From Vulcanimicrobiota bacterium (lineage in GTDB: Bacteria; Vulcanimicrobiota; JAJTBE01), in the NCBI GenBank assembly GCA_021107945.1, contig JAIORV010000064.1, forward strand, positions 28,059 to 92,058: a stretch of 64,000 bases of DNA. Reading direction: 5' to 3'. Positions 44,356 to 52,380 of this stretch are shown one piece after another. Under the pieces are notes generated by a model. That model ran no database searches, was not told where the DNA came from, and was given only the letters and a program-made list of their open reading frames with translations. How positions within the stretch are numbered: the first letter of the stretch is position 1; each line of letters opens with the position of its first letter. The translations under genes were made by a program, and so were the position numbers.

Positions 44356-44367
44356 TCAGAATGACAA
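44099..44367 (+). mobile_element. MITE-like element A, copy 3 (inner core), ends inside a gene
   Basis: It begins TTGTCATCCTGAGCGG and ends CCGCTCAGAATGACAA, the inner inverted repeats of element A, with GAAGGATCTC and GATTCTTCGCTATGTC inside. Its last 12 bases overlap the 3' end of the minus-strand kinase-TPR gene and encode its last codons and stop (TTG TCA TTC TGA on that strand). Confidence 0.8.
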
Positions 44368-46113
44368 TTTGCACACCTTCCCGGAAATCCTTTTTAAATA
44401 TTCCTTGTACATATTTATTTCAACATCCAGCTTCTTCTTCGCCAGGAATTCCATATATTCCCTGAGTATATCAAGGTCTCCTTCCGATAATGACAAGGCA
44501 TGACGGTAATTCTTCAACGCTTTGTCATGGTTGTCAGTTTTGCTGTAAATTCGCGCCAGAGCTAACCTCGGCTCATAATTCTCCGGGTCTTTTGTGACCG
44601 AAGCTTCAAGAGGATTTATAGCTTGATCCTCTTTTCCAAGTTTATTGTAATACAGTACCATGTAGCATTCCATTAAAGCGGTTCTCTCCGACCTGTCAAT
44701 TTTCTTCAGAAAATCCAACATCTCTATATCTTTTCCCGCTCGCCACAGGATTTTTACTTTCATCTCCCTTGCTTCCCTGTTTTTGATATCTATTTTCAGG
44801 GCGGAGTCAACAAGCTTGTTCGCTTCTTCAAATTCCTCCCGGTCAAATTTTATTTTCGCCAAATGAATAAGAACCGGTGGACTATCTGGAAATTTCTTTT
44901 CAATCTCCTGAATTAGCTTATTGTATTTCTTCGTCTCCGCGGACTCGCAATGAATTTGTGCTTTGGCAAGTAACGGCAAGGGACTTAAACGATTGCAAGA
45001 CTGAATGTTCTCCAGCATTCTCAAAGCCCTGTCCCTATGCCCGGACATATACTCACACATTGCGATGCGTATCGATAATTCGATGTTTTCCATTCCCAAT
45101 CTGACGGACTGGTAAAATCTTCTTTCGGCGCTTTTTACTTCGCCCTTTCGAATCAACATGATACCTTTTTTGAAAAAAGATTCGGGATCATCGGAGCCTT
45201 CATATATTCCCGTTTCTATGTTGCAGTCCGGGCATATATGACCGCCGCTGACCAGTACCTTCTTGCAATTTGGGCATGGATACTGGTATGAAAAAATCGA
45301 TTCTGTCGAGATCGTCTGCAGGCATTGCTCAAGATCAAAAAATATCTCCTCACCGTTTTTATATCTCAGCGATTTATCCCGCTCCAGTCCCCTTGAAATT
45401 ATTGCCGCCAGGATATCCGGTATGTCCGGATTCATCTTCTGGATCGGCGGCAGGCAAAACGGAGGGAATTCTCCCGGTCTGATTCCTGTCAGCAGATAAT
45501 ATCCGAGAACAGAAAGACTATAGATGTCGGACTGGGGGCAAAAATCTCCCTGCAAAACTTCAGGTGCCGAAAATTCACGATTCAGGGGAGTGTCATGACC
45601 GGGTTTCGATAATGCTAATTCCGGCATCTCAAGCCCAACCAGTACAAGTTTTCCTGGATATGGGATAATTATATTCCCGGGCCTTATGTCGGTATGCGCT
45701 ATCGGCGGATTATGGCGGTGAAGAATTTTCAGGACAATCGAGATTTTTTTCATCCAGTTTATTGCATTGAAAAACGGTATCCCACCATTCTTTTCCACCA
45801 TAATCTCTTCCAGGTTCTTTCCTTTTATCCATTTCATGACCAGATATGCATAGTCATCATCAAAAAAATAATGATATATTTCCGGGAATCCCTCGGCATG
45901 AATTGTGGATAGAGCCTTTGCTTTTTTCATAAAGTATGATATCCAGCGGGAGGGCGTTGGCGATGATGGATCCTGTTTGATTTTTTTTATGGCGACAACC
46001 CGTTTGCTAATCTGCCTGTCACGGGCAATATAAATATATCCCTTTTCAGATTCTTTGATTGTGTCAAGAATGGTATATCTTGTTCCTATCAGTTTCGCAT
46101 CGACAGTGCCCAT
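44356..46113 (-). CDS. kinase-like domain - zinc ribbon - TPR protein
   Basis: A 585-residue cytoplasmic protein (numbering from ATG 46113). The kinase-like part (about 8-270) keeps the ATP Lys K43 (VVAIKKI), and D142 and N147 in the catalytic loop (HTDIRPGN), but DFG is replaced by VGL (159-161) and the glycine loop by KESEKGYIY, so activity is doubtful. A zinc ribbon follows (C280, C283, C294, C297), then about seven TPR units to the C-terminus. GAGGAG lies eight bases before ATG 46113; an upstream ATG at 46146 lacks one. The final codons are made by a MITE-like element end, so the original C-terminus may be lost. It acts probably as a scaffold; partners are unknown. Confidence 0.8.
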   Translation of the reverse strand: MGTVDAKLIGTRYTILDTIKESEKGYIYIARDRQISKRVVAIKKIKQDPSSPTPSRWISYFMKKAKALSTIHAEGFPEIYHYFFDDDYAYLVMKWIKGKNLEEIMVEKNGGIPFFNAINWMKKISIVLKILHRHNPPIAHTDIRPGNIIIPYPGKLVLVGLEMPELALSKPGHDTPLNREFSAPEVLQGDFCPQSDIYSLSVLGYYLLTGIRPGEFPPFCLPPIQKMNPDIPDILAAIISRGLERDKSLRYKNGEEIFFDLEQCLQTISTESIFSYQYPCPNCKKVLVSGGHICPDCNIETGIYEGSDDPESFFKKGIMLIRKGEVKSAERRFYQSVRLGMENIELSIRIAMCEYMSGHRDRALRMLENIQSCNRLSPLPLLAKAQIHCESAETKKYNKLIQEIEKKFPDSPPVLIHLAKIKFDREEFEEANKLVDSALKIDIKNREAREMKVKILWRAGKDIEMLDFLKKIDRSERTALMECYMVLYYNKLGKEDQAINPLEASVTKDPENYEPRLALARIYSKTDNHDKALKNYRHALSLSEGDLDILREYMEFLAKKKLDVEINMYKEYLKRISGKVCKLSF

Positions 46114-46318
46114 AAAAAAATCTCCTCTTTCCTTCACATTCGACATACCAACAAGTATTCCCTTAATTACTCATATTGGGACATGAATTTTATTTTTTGT
46201 TCCCCTTTGACAATTCCGTCGATAATGTTTAAAATGGTTGGAAATATTGATTGATTTGACAATGGCAAGTTGGGCGAAAAATATTAAGACAGCTTAAACA
46301 GCCATTATCAAGTTAAAA

Positions 46319-48238
46319 ATGAGTTCTAAAATGTTACATTTACACAATATCGAGAAAAATTACGGCGAAAAGAAGGTGCTTGATAGAGTTAACCTGCATA
46401 TCGCCCCGCGTGAAAAAGCCGGACTGATTGGTGTAAACGGAAGCGGCAAAACCACACTTTTAAAGATTATCTCCGGTCACATTGAGCCGGAAAAAGGACA
46501 AGTTGTTTTTTCCACCTCTGTCTGTGTCTCTTACCTTTCCCAGGAAGTGACGGTGTCTCCCGGCAATTCCCTGCATGAAGAGATGAAGCGGGCCCTTCCC
46601 GATATGATGCAGATGGAAAGACGCCTGCGCTTTCTGGAGAATGAAATGGCGGCTTGCTCCGATAACCCGGAGATTATGGAACACCTGATTAATGAATATT
46701 CCTCGCTTCATGAGAAATTCGATCAAAACAGCGGGCATGACCTTTCATGGAAAATTGACCGGGTCATCCAGGGATTGGGCTTCAGCCCGGAAGACAGGGA
46801 GAGGAATGTCTCCGAGTTCAGTGGCGGATGGCAGATGAGGATCGAATTGGCGAAGCTTCTGTTGCAGGAAAAGGATATTCTATTGCTGGACGAACCTACC
46901 AACCACCTGGATCTAAACGCCGTGGAATGGCTGGAGGACTACCTGAAGACTTACCCGGGGGCAGTAATAATTGTATCCCACGACAGGTACTTTTTAAATC
47001 GCGTGACAAGCCGAACTATACATCTGGAGAGGGGAAGGATTAAGACATATCCTGGAGACTATGACTTCTTTGTGAAACGGAAAGAGCTTGAACGGGAGCA
47101 GCAGCAGCACGCTTTTAATCTCCAGGAAGTGAAACTTGTAAAAGACAGGAGATTTATTGAGCGCTTCCGGGCGAAGAACACTCTTGCAACGAGGGTAAAA
47201 AGCCGGGAAAAGATGCTGGAAAAGATGGATAAGGTGAAAGCTCCGGAGAAGGAGTTGAAATCCATAAATCTATCTTTCGATTCCGATGGCAAACAGATGA
47301 CAACCGTTTATATGTTCAAGGATCTTCAAAAGAATTTTCCTGGAAAAACTGTCCCCTTGTCCGGTGAAATTGAGATACCTGGTGGAGAGAGAATCGCTGT
47401 TGTGGGTGAAAACGGATGCGGCAAGACCACCCTTTTCAGGATCCTCTCCGGGGTTGACCGATCCTACGATGGGAAACTGAAGGTTCACAGGAATGCAAAA
47501 ATCAAGTTTTATATGCAAAACCAGGCCGAGCAATTGAACGAGGAGAACACGGCGCTTCAGGAGATGGAAGCGGCAGCCCCAAGCGGAACTCCAACGGTTG
47601 TGCTGCGGACAATCCTTGGCAGTTTTCTTTTCCGCGGCGACGACGTTTTCAAGAAAGTCTCGGTTTTAAGCGGCGGAGAGAAATCCAGACTGGCGATCGC
47701 CAGGATGGTGGTTTCTTCGTCAAATATTCTTTTAATGGATGAACCGACAAACCATCTCGATTTTCAATCCCGCGAGTCCCTTGCCGATGCCCTGAACCAA
47801 TACGAGGGGACCGTGATGATAGTCTCCCATGACCGTTATTTCATCGACCAGGTATGCTCCCGCGTCATTGAGATTGAAAACGGACAACTGATTGATTACC
47901 CGGGCAACTTCACATATTATCGGCAGAAGAAAAAATTTAAGAATGGTTTAATAATTCAGGGCGTGCCTGTCAAGAAGAAGAAGAAAAAGGGGAAGCTTCC
48001 CGCCTATGTTCCATCCCAAAAAGAGAAAATAAGTAAACATATCGGAAAGATTGAAGAGACAATTGCCGAATATGAGGCAAGAATCGAGAAAAAGGAATAC
48101 GAGATGGAAAAGCCTGAGAATATGGCGAATGAGAAAAAAATCCAGAGAATGGTGGGGGAGTATGCCAATCTGAAATCCAAACTGGAAGAATCTATGAACC
48201 AATGGGAAGAAATGCACGAGATGCTGGAAAACGAATGA
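46319..48238 (+). CDS. ABC-F family ATPase (Uup/YheS type)
   Basis: A 639-residue soluble protein with two ABC domains. The first has GVNGSGKTT, SGGWQMR and LLDEPTNHLD; the second has GENGCGKTT, LSGGEKSRL and LMDEPTNHLD. The linker between them is basic and the C-terminus is a coiled coil (about 555-639), as in Uup and YheS. There are no membrane segments, so it is a translation- or DNA-associated ABC-F, not a transporter. It may relieve stalled ribosomes; antibiotic resistance is possible but not shown. The ATG is followed by a second AUG four codons on; no strong ribosome site. Confidence 0.93.
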   Translation: MSSKMLHLHNIEKNYGEKKVLDRVNLHIAPREKAGLIGVNGSGKTTLLKIISGHIEPEKGQVVFSTSVCVSYLSQEVTVSPGNSLHEEMKRALPDMMQMERRLRFLENEMAACSDNPEIMEHLINEYSSLHEKFDQNSGHDLSWKIDRVIQGLGFSPEDRERNVSEFSGGWQMRIELAKLLLQEKDILLLDEPTNHLDLNAVEWLEDYLKTYPGAVIIVSHDRYFLNRVTSRTIHLERGRIKTYPGDYDFFVKRKELEREQQQHAFNLQEVKLVKDRRFIERFRAKNTLATRVKSREKMLEKMDKVKAPEKELKSINLSFDSDGKQMTTVYMFKDLQKNFPGKTVPLSGEIEIPGGERIAVVGENGCGKTTLFRILSGVDRSYDGKLKVHRNAKIKFYMQNQAEQLNEENTALQEMEAAAPSGTPTVVLRTILGSFLFRGDDVFKKVSVLSGGEKSRLAIARMVVSSSNILLMDEPTNHLDFQSRESLADALNQYEGTVMIVSHDRYFIDQVCSRVIEIENGQLIDYPGNFTYYRQKKKFKNGLIIQGVPVKKKKKKGKLPAYVPSQKEKISKHIGKIEETIAEYEARIEKKEYEMEKPENMANEKKIQRMVGEYANLKSKLEESMNQWEEMHEMLENE

Positions 48239-48739
48239 GCGTGATTTGTATTAACAGGACTTACGCATTTCCAAGAAAGAAATGCATGAAACTGTCATCC
48301 TGAGCGGAATACGATCTAATTTACTTTAATAGGCATACCTTTCTCAGGAACGGGGCTTACATACCTCCGATGTATTAATCAGCGAAGGATCTCTATCCAT
48401 GAATAGCGATCTCTCAGGACAACATTCAGGAGATTCTTCGCTATGTGAATCCCCGTACATCAAGGAAATCCCGTCCTTCAGAAAATCATCAGATTAAAGT
48501 AACTCTCTCGTATATCGCTCAGAATGACAAGGCTAACTCCTCATTTTGCGTAAATCCTGTATTAACTAATATCGCTTTTTTGGCAAGTTGAGTGACTTAA
48601 TTAAAAGATGTCAGGTGTGCGAAATCTAAGAACTAATTTTTTCATAGGAAGGTACTTTTATTTTTCAATGAAATATAATACAATGAATAACACAGGATGA
48701 CTTTATCGTAAAATAGCATTTAATCGGCGGGTTTATTTT
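48239..48739. other. 501-bp spacer: MITE-like element A and AT-rich leader
   Basis: Apart from element A (48251-48565), the last 170 bp are AT-rich and lead into the kinase-PEGA gene. I see no clear promoter, and only GGCGGG as a weak ribosome site before the ATG. Confidence 0.5.
48251..48565 (+). mobile_element. MITE-like element A, copy 4 (full length)
   Basis: The outer ends are inverted repeats: TTAACAGGACTTACGCA (48251-48267) and TGCGTAAATCCTGTATTAA (48547-48565). Inside are the inner inverted ends TGTCATCCTGAGCGG (48293-48307) and CGCTCAGAATGACA, with GCGAAGGATCTC and GATTCTTCGCTATGTG. There is no coding capacity, and the element starts 12 bases after the ABC-F stop. Confidence 0.8.
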
Positions 48740-51418
48740 ATGGAAGCGATATTTTTAGAAAATTATTGGATTAAAAACGAGATAGGCAGGGGGAACATCA
48801 GTATTGTCTATATGGCGGTTAATTCAAAAACGGGGGAAGATGTTGCCCTGAAAAGGTTTTTCCTGCCTCATATCATTCTTGAGTCACAGAGAAAAGAAAA
48901 ATTCAAGGAATGTCGGGGGGAAATTCAGGAAATCATTAATCTGGAATATCCGAACATTCTGAATGTCCGGGATTTATTCGAGGAAGACGGTAATTTTTAC
49001 CTCGAAATGGAGCTTCTCAAGGGGAAGACCCTTGCACAGATAAATGAAGGAAGTAAAAAGTACAAGCTTGATGAGGGTGTACATATATTTCTCAAATGTG
49101 CCGAGGCGCTCTCATACACTCATAAAAAAGAACTTTTACACAGATACCTCAAGCCTTCCAATGTTTTTATAACGGAAGAGGGAGAGGTCAAAATCACTGA
49201 TTTCGGAACCCATTTGTTTAACAGGGACCATAAGAACCGGGATGTTTCAAATGAAATAATACCGGCAAGAATAATAAAATACTTCTCGCCGGAGCAACTG
49301 AAAAACGAAGATTGTGATGTCAGATCAGATATTTATTCACTTGCCGCTGTGATGTACGAATTATTCACCGGAAGATCGCCGTTTGGAGGGGAGAGCAGGG
49401 AGTTATTAGAGCAGGACATTCTTGAAAAAGAAGTTGAATCACCGAGATTTTTAAATCCAAAAATTCCAGAATTGCTCGATTACCTGCTTGTCAAAGCTCT
49501 TAATAAGGATCCCGACTTGAGGCACAGGGATATGGATGAGCTAATTCGGGATATCAGGCATCTTTTTCAGAGTGGAAATATTGAAAACACCGGAATAAGG
49601 GCAGGGCATATCAAGAAAGTTCAGGGAAGAGTGGCGCAACAGGTGCACCACGTGAAAAAGGGGATGTGGGATTTATTCAAAAAGATTAGCCCGGCGGAAA
49701 AGTCCGTGGAGATTGAAGAGCCGGATACCGGATCGGGAATATTAAGAAAAAGAAGAAAGCATAGAAAAAGCAATGACGGACTTGAAATAAGCGCGCCGGT
49801 TTTTGAAAAGACTGTTCCTGGAAGAATCCCCACAAGAGAAAAACACGCGATTACCCCCGGAAAAAAAGCCAAAAAAAACAAAAAGCTCCGGAAATCTCCA
49901 ATGATTTTAAAGGGTGTTATTGTGGGAGTGTTAATCCTCATACTTGTTTTTTTTGGTGTGATATTTGCAAAAAAACTTATTGAGTCACGTAAAAATGGGA
50001 ACAACCGGGCCGGCATTAGCACGCAATCCACCCCGACTCCGGTGGTTGTGAAAAACAGCGGAAAGAACGGAACTGTGATTATCACATGCAATGTGCCTTC
50101 CGTCCATATATTCATGCAGAATTATTACAACAGAAATATGCCTCCTATAGATAGAAAAACCGGGGAAGCTGGAAAATCCGTGGAGGTTGAAGCAGAACCC
50201 GGAGTCTATTCAGTGAGACTTGCCAAGGAAATGTACCGCTCATACGAGGGAAGAATTGAAGTGATGGCGGGACAGCGTAAAAAAGTAAAGGCAGATCTTG
50301 AAAGAAAGGAACCCAGACTCCAGATAATAACAATTCCAGGCGGGGCATCTGTCTATCTCAACCACTCTTTTTATGGAAAAACCCCTCTTACTCTTTATGA
50401 CATAAGGTATGGCAGGTACAAACTGCATATAAGGAAAAAGGATTATGAAGACCTGGAATCCGATATAAACATCAGGTCAGGTGAGCCTCTGATAATAAAC
50501 AAGGACTTGGGAAAAATTCCTAAAGGCGGCGGCAGGATTATAAAGACAAAAAAAAAGAATAATACGTATGTCTCAATCTTTACTATTCCGGCCGGCGCCA
50601 CGGTCTATATCGGAGAAAAAAAAATTGGATATTCTCCAATTCAAAAATTGTCGCATCCACCCGGTAAATATACACTTAACATAAGAATGGCCGGATATCG
50701 CACAGTAAATAGAGAGATAAACATTCCCAAAGGGCTTGTCAGGGATTTTTTTATCGATATGGCAAAGATTCAGGAAACGGCATCAAACATAAAAGAAACA
50801 CCCCCGCTTTATTCGAAACCAGATTTTCAATCCCCGACTCCGGAACCTGTCCCGCAATCTGTTGAGAAAAAGCCCGTGATAACAAAGCCCGAAAAACTCA
50901 AGTTGATGGTCAGGCTTATTTTTACAGACGGGATAGCTTACGACAAGTTAAGCAGGAAAGTAATTAACATTTCTTTTGATAAAAAGCTTATTGCAAACAG
51001 GATTGAAAGAGCCCTTGAAGGAGAAAAAGATATTATCATCACTGATAACGGCTTTGACACCGACATTCTCATGAAAGTTCATTTCGCTGTGGGAGTTAAT
51101 TCACAATCTTCCGAAACGAAGCCTGATTTGACTCTTTATTCGGCAGTCATGCTTTCTAGTATTCGGCCCAGGAAGACAATTTTTTATGTGCATGATAACG
51201 CCTTTATTCCGTTCCCGTCAGAAGCATCTGTAAGCAGTTCAGGCAGAGGGTATTCCTCTTCACGCCTGGTGGATCGGGAGAACGGTACGAGAGAAGCGAA
51301 TGCTTTCATTGAAAGTCACATCGGAAGGGTTCTGAATATTCTGAAGGAATACAAGCTTAAGATGGAAACAGATGAGAGTCTTGATATCGTTGATGTGGCA
51401 ATGATCAATTTGAAATAA
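48740..51418 (+). CDS. kinase-like membrane protein with three PEGA domains, catalytic Asp replaced by Tyr
   Basis: An 892-residue protein. The kinase domain (about 8-275) has a fair glycine loop (IGRGNISIVY), K38 (VALKRF), N141 and an intact DFG (154-156), but the HRD catalytic Asp is Tyr136: the loop reads HRYLKPSN. A basic linker (300-385) precedes a membrane helix at 387-410. Outside are three PEGA domains (about 447-521, 526-590, 608-675), typical surface-binding beta modules, then a Pro-rich linker and a C-terminal domain of about 180 residues that I do not recognise. The gene is followed by two small zinc-ribbon proteins, probably in one operon. It most likely binds nucleotide without classical phosphotransfer. 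Confidence 0.85.
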   Translation: MEAIFLENYWIKNEIGRGNISIVYMAVNSKTGEDVALKRFFLPHIILESQRKEKFKECRGEIQEIINLEYPNILNVRDLFEEDGNFYLEMELLKGKTLAQINEGSKKYKLDEGVHIFLKCAEALSYTHKKELLHRYLKPSNVFITEEGEVKITDFGTHLFNRDHKNRDVSNEIIPARIIKYFSPEQLKNEDCDVRSDIYSLAAVMYELFTGRSPFGGESRELLEQDILEKEVESPRFLNPKIPELLDYLLVKALNKDPDLRHRDMDELIRDIRHLFQSGNIENTGIRAGHIKKVQGRVAQQVHHVKKGMWDLFKKISPAEKSVEIEEPDTGSGILRKRRKHRKSNDGLEISAPVFEKTVPGRIPTREKHAITPGKKAKKNKKLRKSPMILKGVIVGVLILILVFFGVIFAKKLIESRKNGNNRAGISTQSTPTPVVVKNSGKNGTVIITCNVPSVHIFMQNYYNRNMPPIDRKTGEAGKSVEVEAEPGVYSVRLAKEMYRSYEGRIEVMAGQRKKVKADLERKEPRLQIITIPGGASVYLNHSFYGKTPLTLYDIRYGRYKLHIRKKDYEDLESDINIRSGEPLIINKDLGKIPKGGGRIIKTKKKNNTYVSIFTIPAGATVYIGEKKIGYSPIQKLSHPPGKYTLNIRMAGYRTVNREINIPKGLVRDFFIDMAKIQETASNIKETPPLYSKPDFQSPTPEPVPQSVEKKPVITKPEKLKLMVRLIFTDGIAYDKLSRKVINISFDKKLIANRIERALEGEKDIIITDNGFDTDILMKVHFAVGVNSQSSETKPDLTLYSAVMLSSIRPRKTIFYVHDNAFIPFPSEASVSSSGRGYSSSRLVDRENGTREANAFIESHIGRVLNILKEYKLKMETDESLDIVDVAMINLK

Positions 51419-51437
51419 AAGGCTGGGATTAATTCAG

Positions 51438-51911
51438 ATGGACTTCCTTGAATTCGAAGAAACAGATTCATTAAAAAAGGAAGAGAAAGAAGACGGGCAA
51501 TCCACTCCCATCTTTAATATTTCTTCACAGGAGACTCAATCCACTGCGGTTTCAACTGCAATCCCCACTTCCACTGTTGATGCAAAAAACCCGTTTGACC
51601 GGGATGATGATTCCGAGGGTAAATCGGTATTTGGTTTTCTCGAGCTTGACAAAAAAGAGAAAAAGAAAATAAAAAAGGAAAAGCTTGTAGTATGTCCCAA
51701 TTGCGGCGCGGCCAATTCACATAACAATGATTTTTGCTATGATTGTCAGGGGGAGCTTGTGAAGTTTCGCCAGGTCGAGTTTGACACGAAGCCCATAAAA
51801 GTGGTGTTGAAATTTCCAAAAAATATAAGATTTAAATTCTGCGGTCTATGCGGTGCCTCCAATGAAATCTCCGCAGTGTATTGCAAGGATTGTTGCTCGG
51901 CGTTTGAATAA
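51438..51911 (+). CDS. double zinc-ribbon protein
   Basis: A 157-residue protein with an acidic/low-complexity N-terminus (about 1-75) and two C4 zinc ribbons: CPNCGAANSHNNDFCYDC and, after a short strand, CGLCGASNEISAVYCKDC. Such ribbons bind proteins or nucleic acid; they commonly accompany FHA or kinase proteins in bacteria. It starts 19 bases after the kinase-PEGA stop, with GGGA upstream of the ATG. A regulatory partner of that kinase is inference from position. Confidence 0.7.
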   Translation: MDFLEFEETDSLKKEEKEDGQSTPIFNISSQETQSTAVSTAIPTSTVDAKNPFDRDDDSEGKSVFGFLELDKKEKKKIKKEKLVVCPNCGAANSHNNDFCYDCQGELVKFRQVEFDTKPIKVVLKFPKNIRFKFCGLCGASNEISAVYCKDCCSAFE

Positions 51912-52005
51912 GATTAATGCAATCATACAGGGCAATCATACAGGAATGAAGCTTCATTACACGAAGCATTTGGAAAGTTATATTTCACTTGCAGGAGGAG
52001 CGTTT

Positions 52006-52341
52006 ATGATTACTTGTCCAATCTGCCAGGCACAATACCATTCCGACTCTGAAGTCTGTCCACATTGCGAAGCCGGTGGCTCCCGTGAGGCGGATCATAA
52101 TGACGAGCTTGTCGTTGCCTTCCCGGCCGGTAATGAACCGGAAGCGTATCTGATTAAAGGACTGCTTGAGGGAGTCGGCATTCCCACAATGATACGATCC
52201 AGGCAGGTGGCTATGTATGACAGTATTTTCAGTTATGGCGAAACCGGCTGGGGCGATATAATGGTTCACCGGAAGAACCTGGAAAATGCTCAGCAATTAA
52301 TCCGTGATTATCTTCAAAAGACAGCAGACAGTCCATCCTAG
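52006..52341 (+). CDS. zinc-ribbon / DUF2007-like small protein
   Basis: A 111-residue protein: a zinc ribbon at the N-terminus (CPICQAQYHSDSEVCPHC, residues 4-21), then a DUF2007-type putative signal transducing domain (EPEAYLIKGLLEGVGIPTMI, GWGDIMVHRKNLENAQQLI). DUF2007 proteins are small and of unclear function. ATG 52006 has AGGAGGAG six bases upstream; a longer in-frame extension to 51853 overlaps the previous gene and lacks a ribosome site, so it is rejected. Confidence 0.75.
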   Translation: MITCPICQAQYHSDSEVCPHCEAGGSREADHNDELVVAFPAGNEPEAYLIKGLLEGVGIPTMIRSRQVAMYDSIFSYGETGWGDIMVHRKNLENAQQLIRDYLQKTADSPS

Positions 52342-52380
52342 ATATTTTAATAATAGATCAAGCGAAAGGAATTGCAATAG

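Noticed and set aside
51853..52005. Longer start for the zinc-ribbon/DUF2007 protein
   Set aside because: It overlaps the previous gene and has no ribosome site; AGGAGGAG fits the ATG at 52006.
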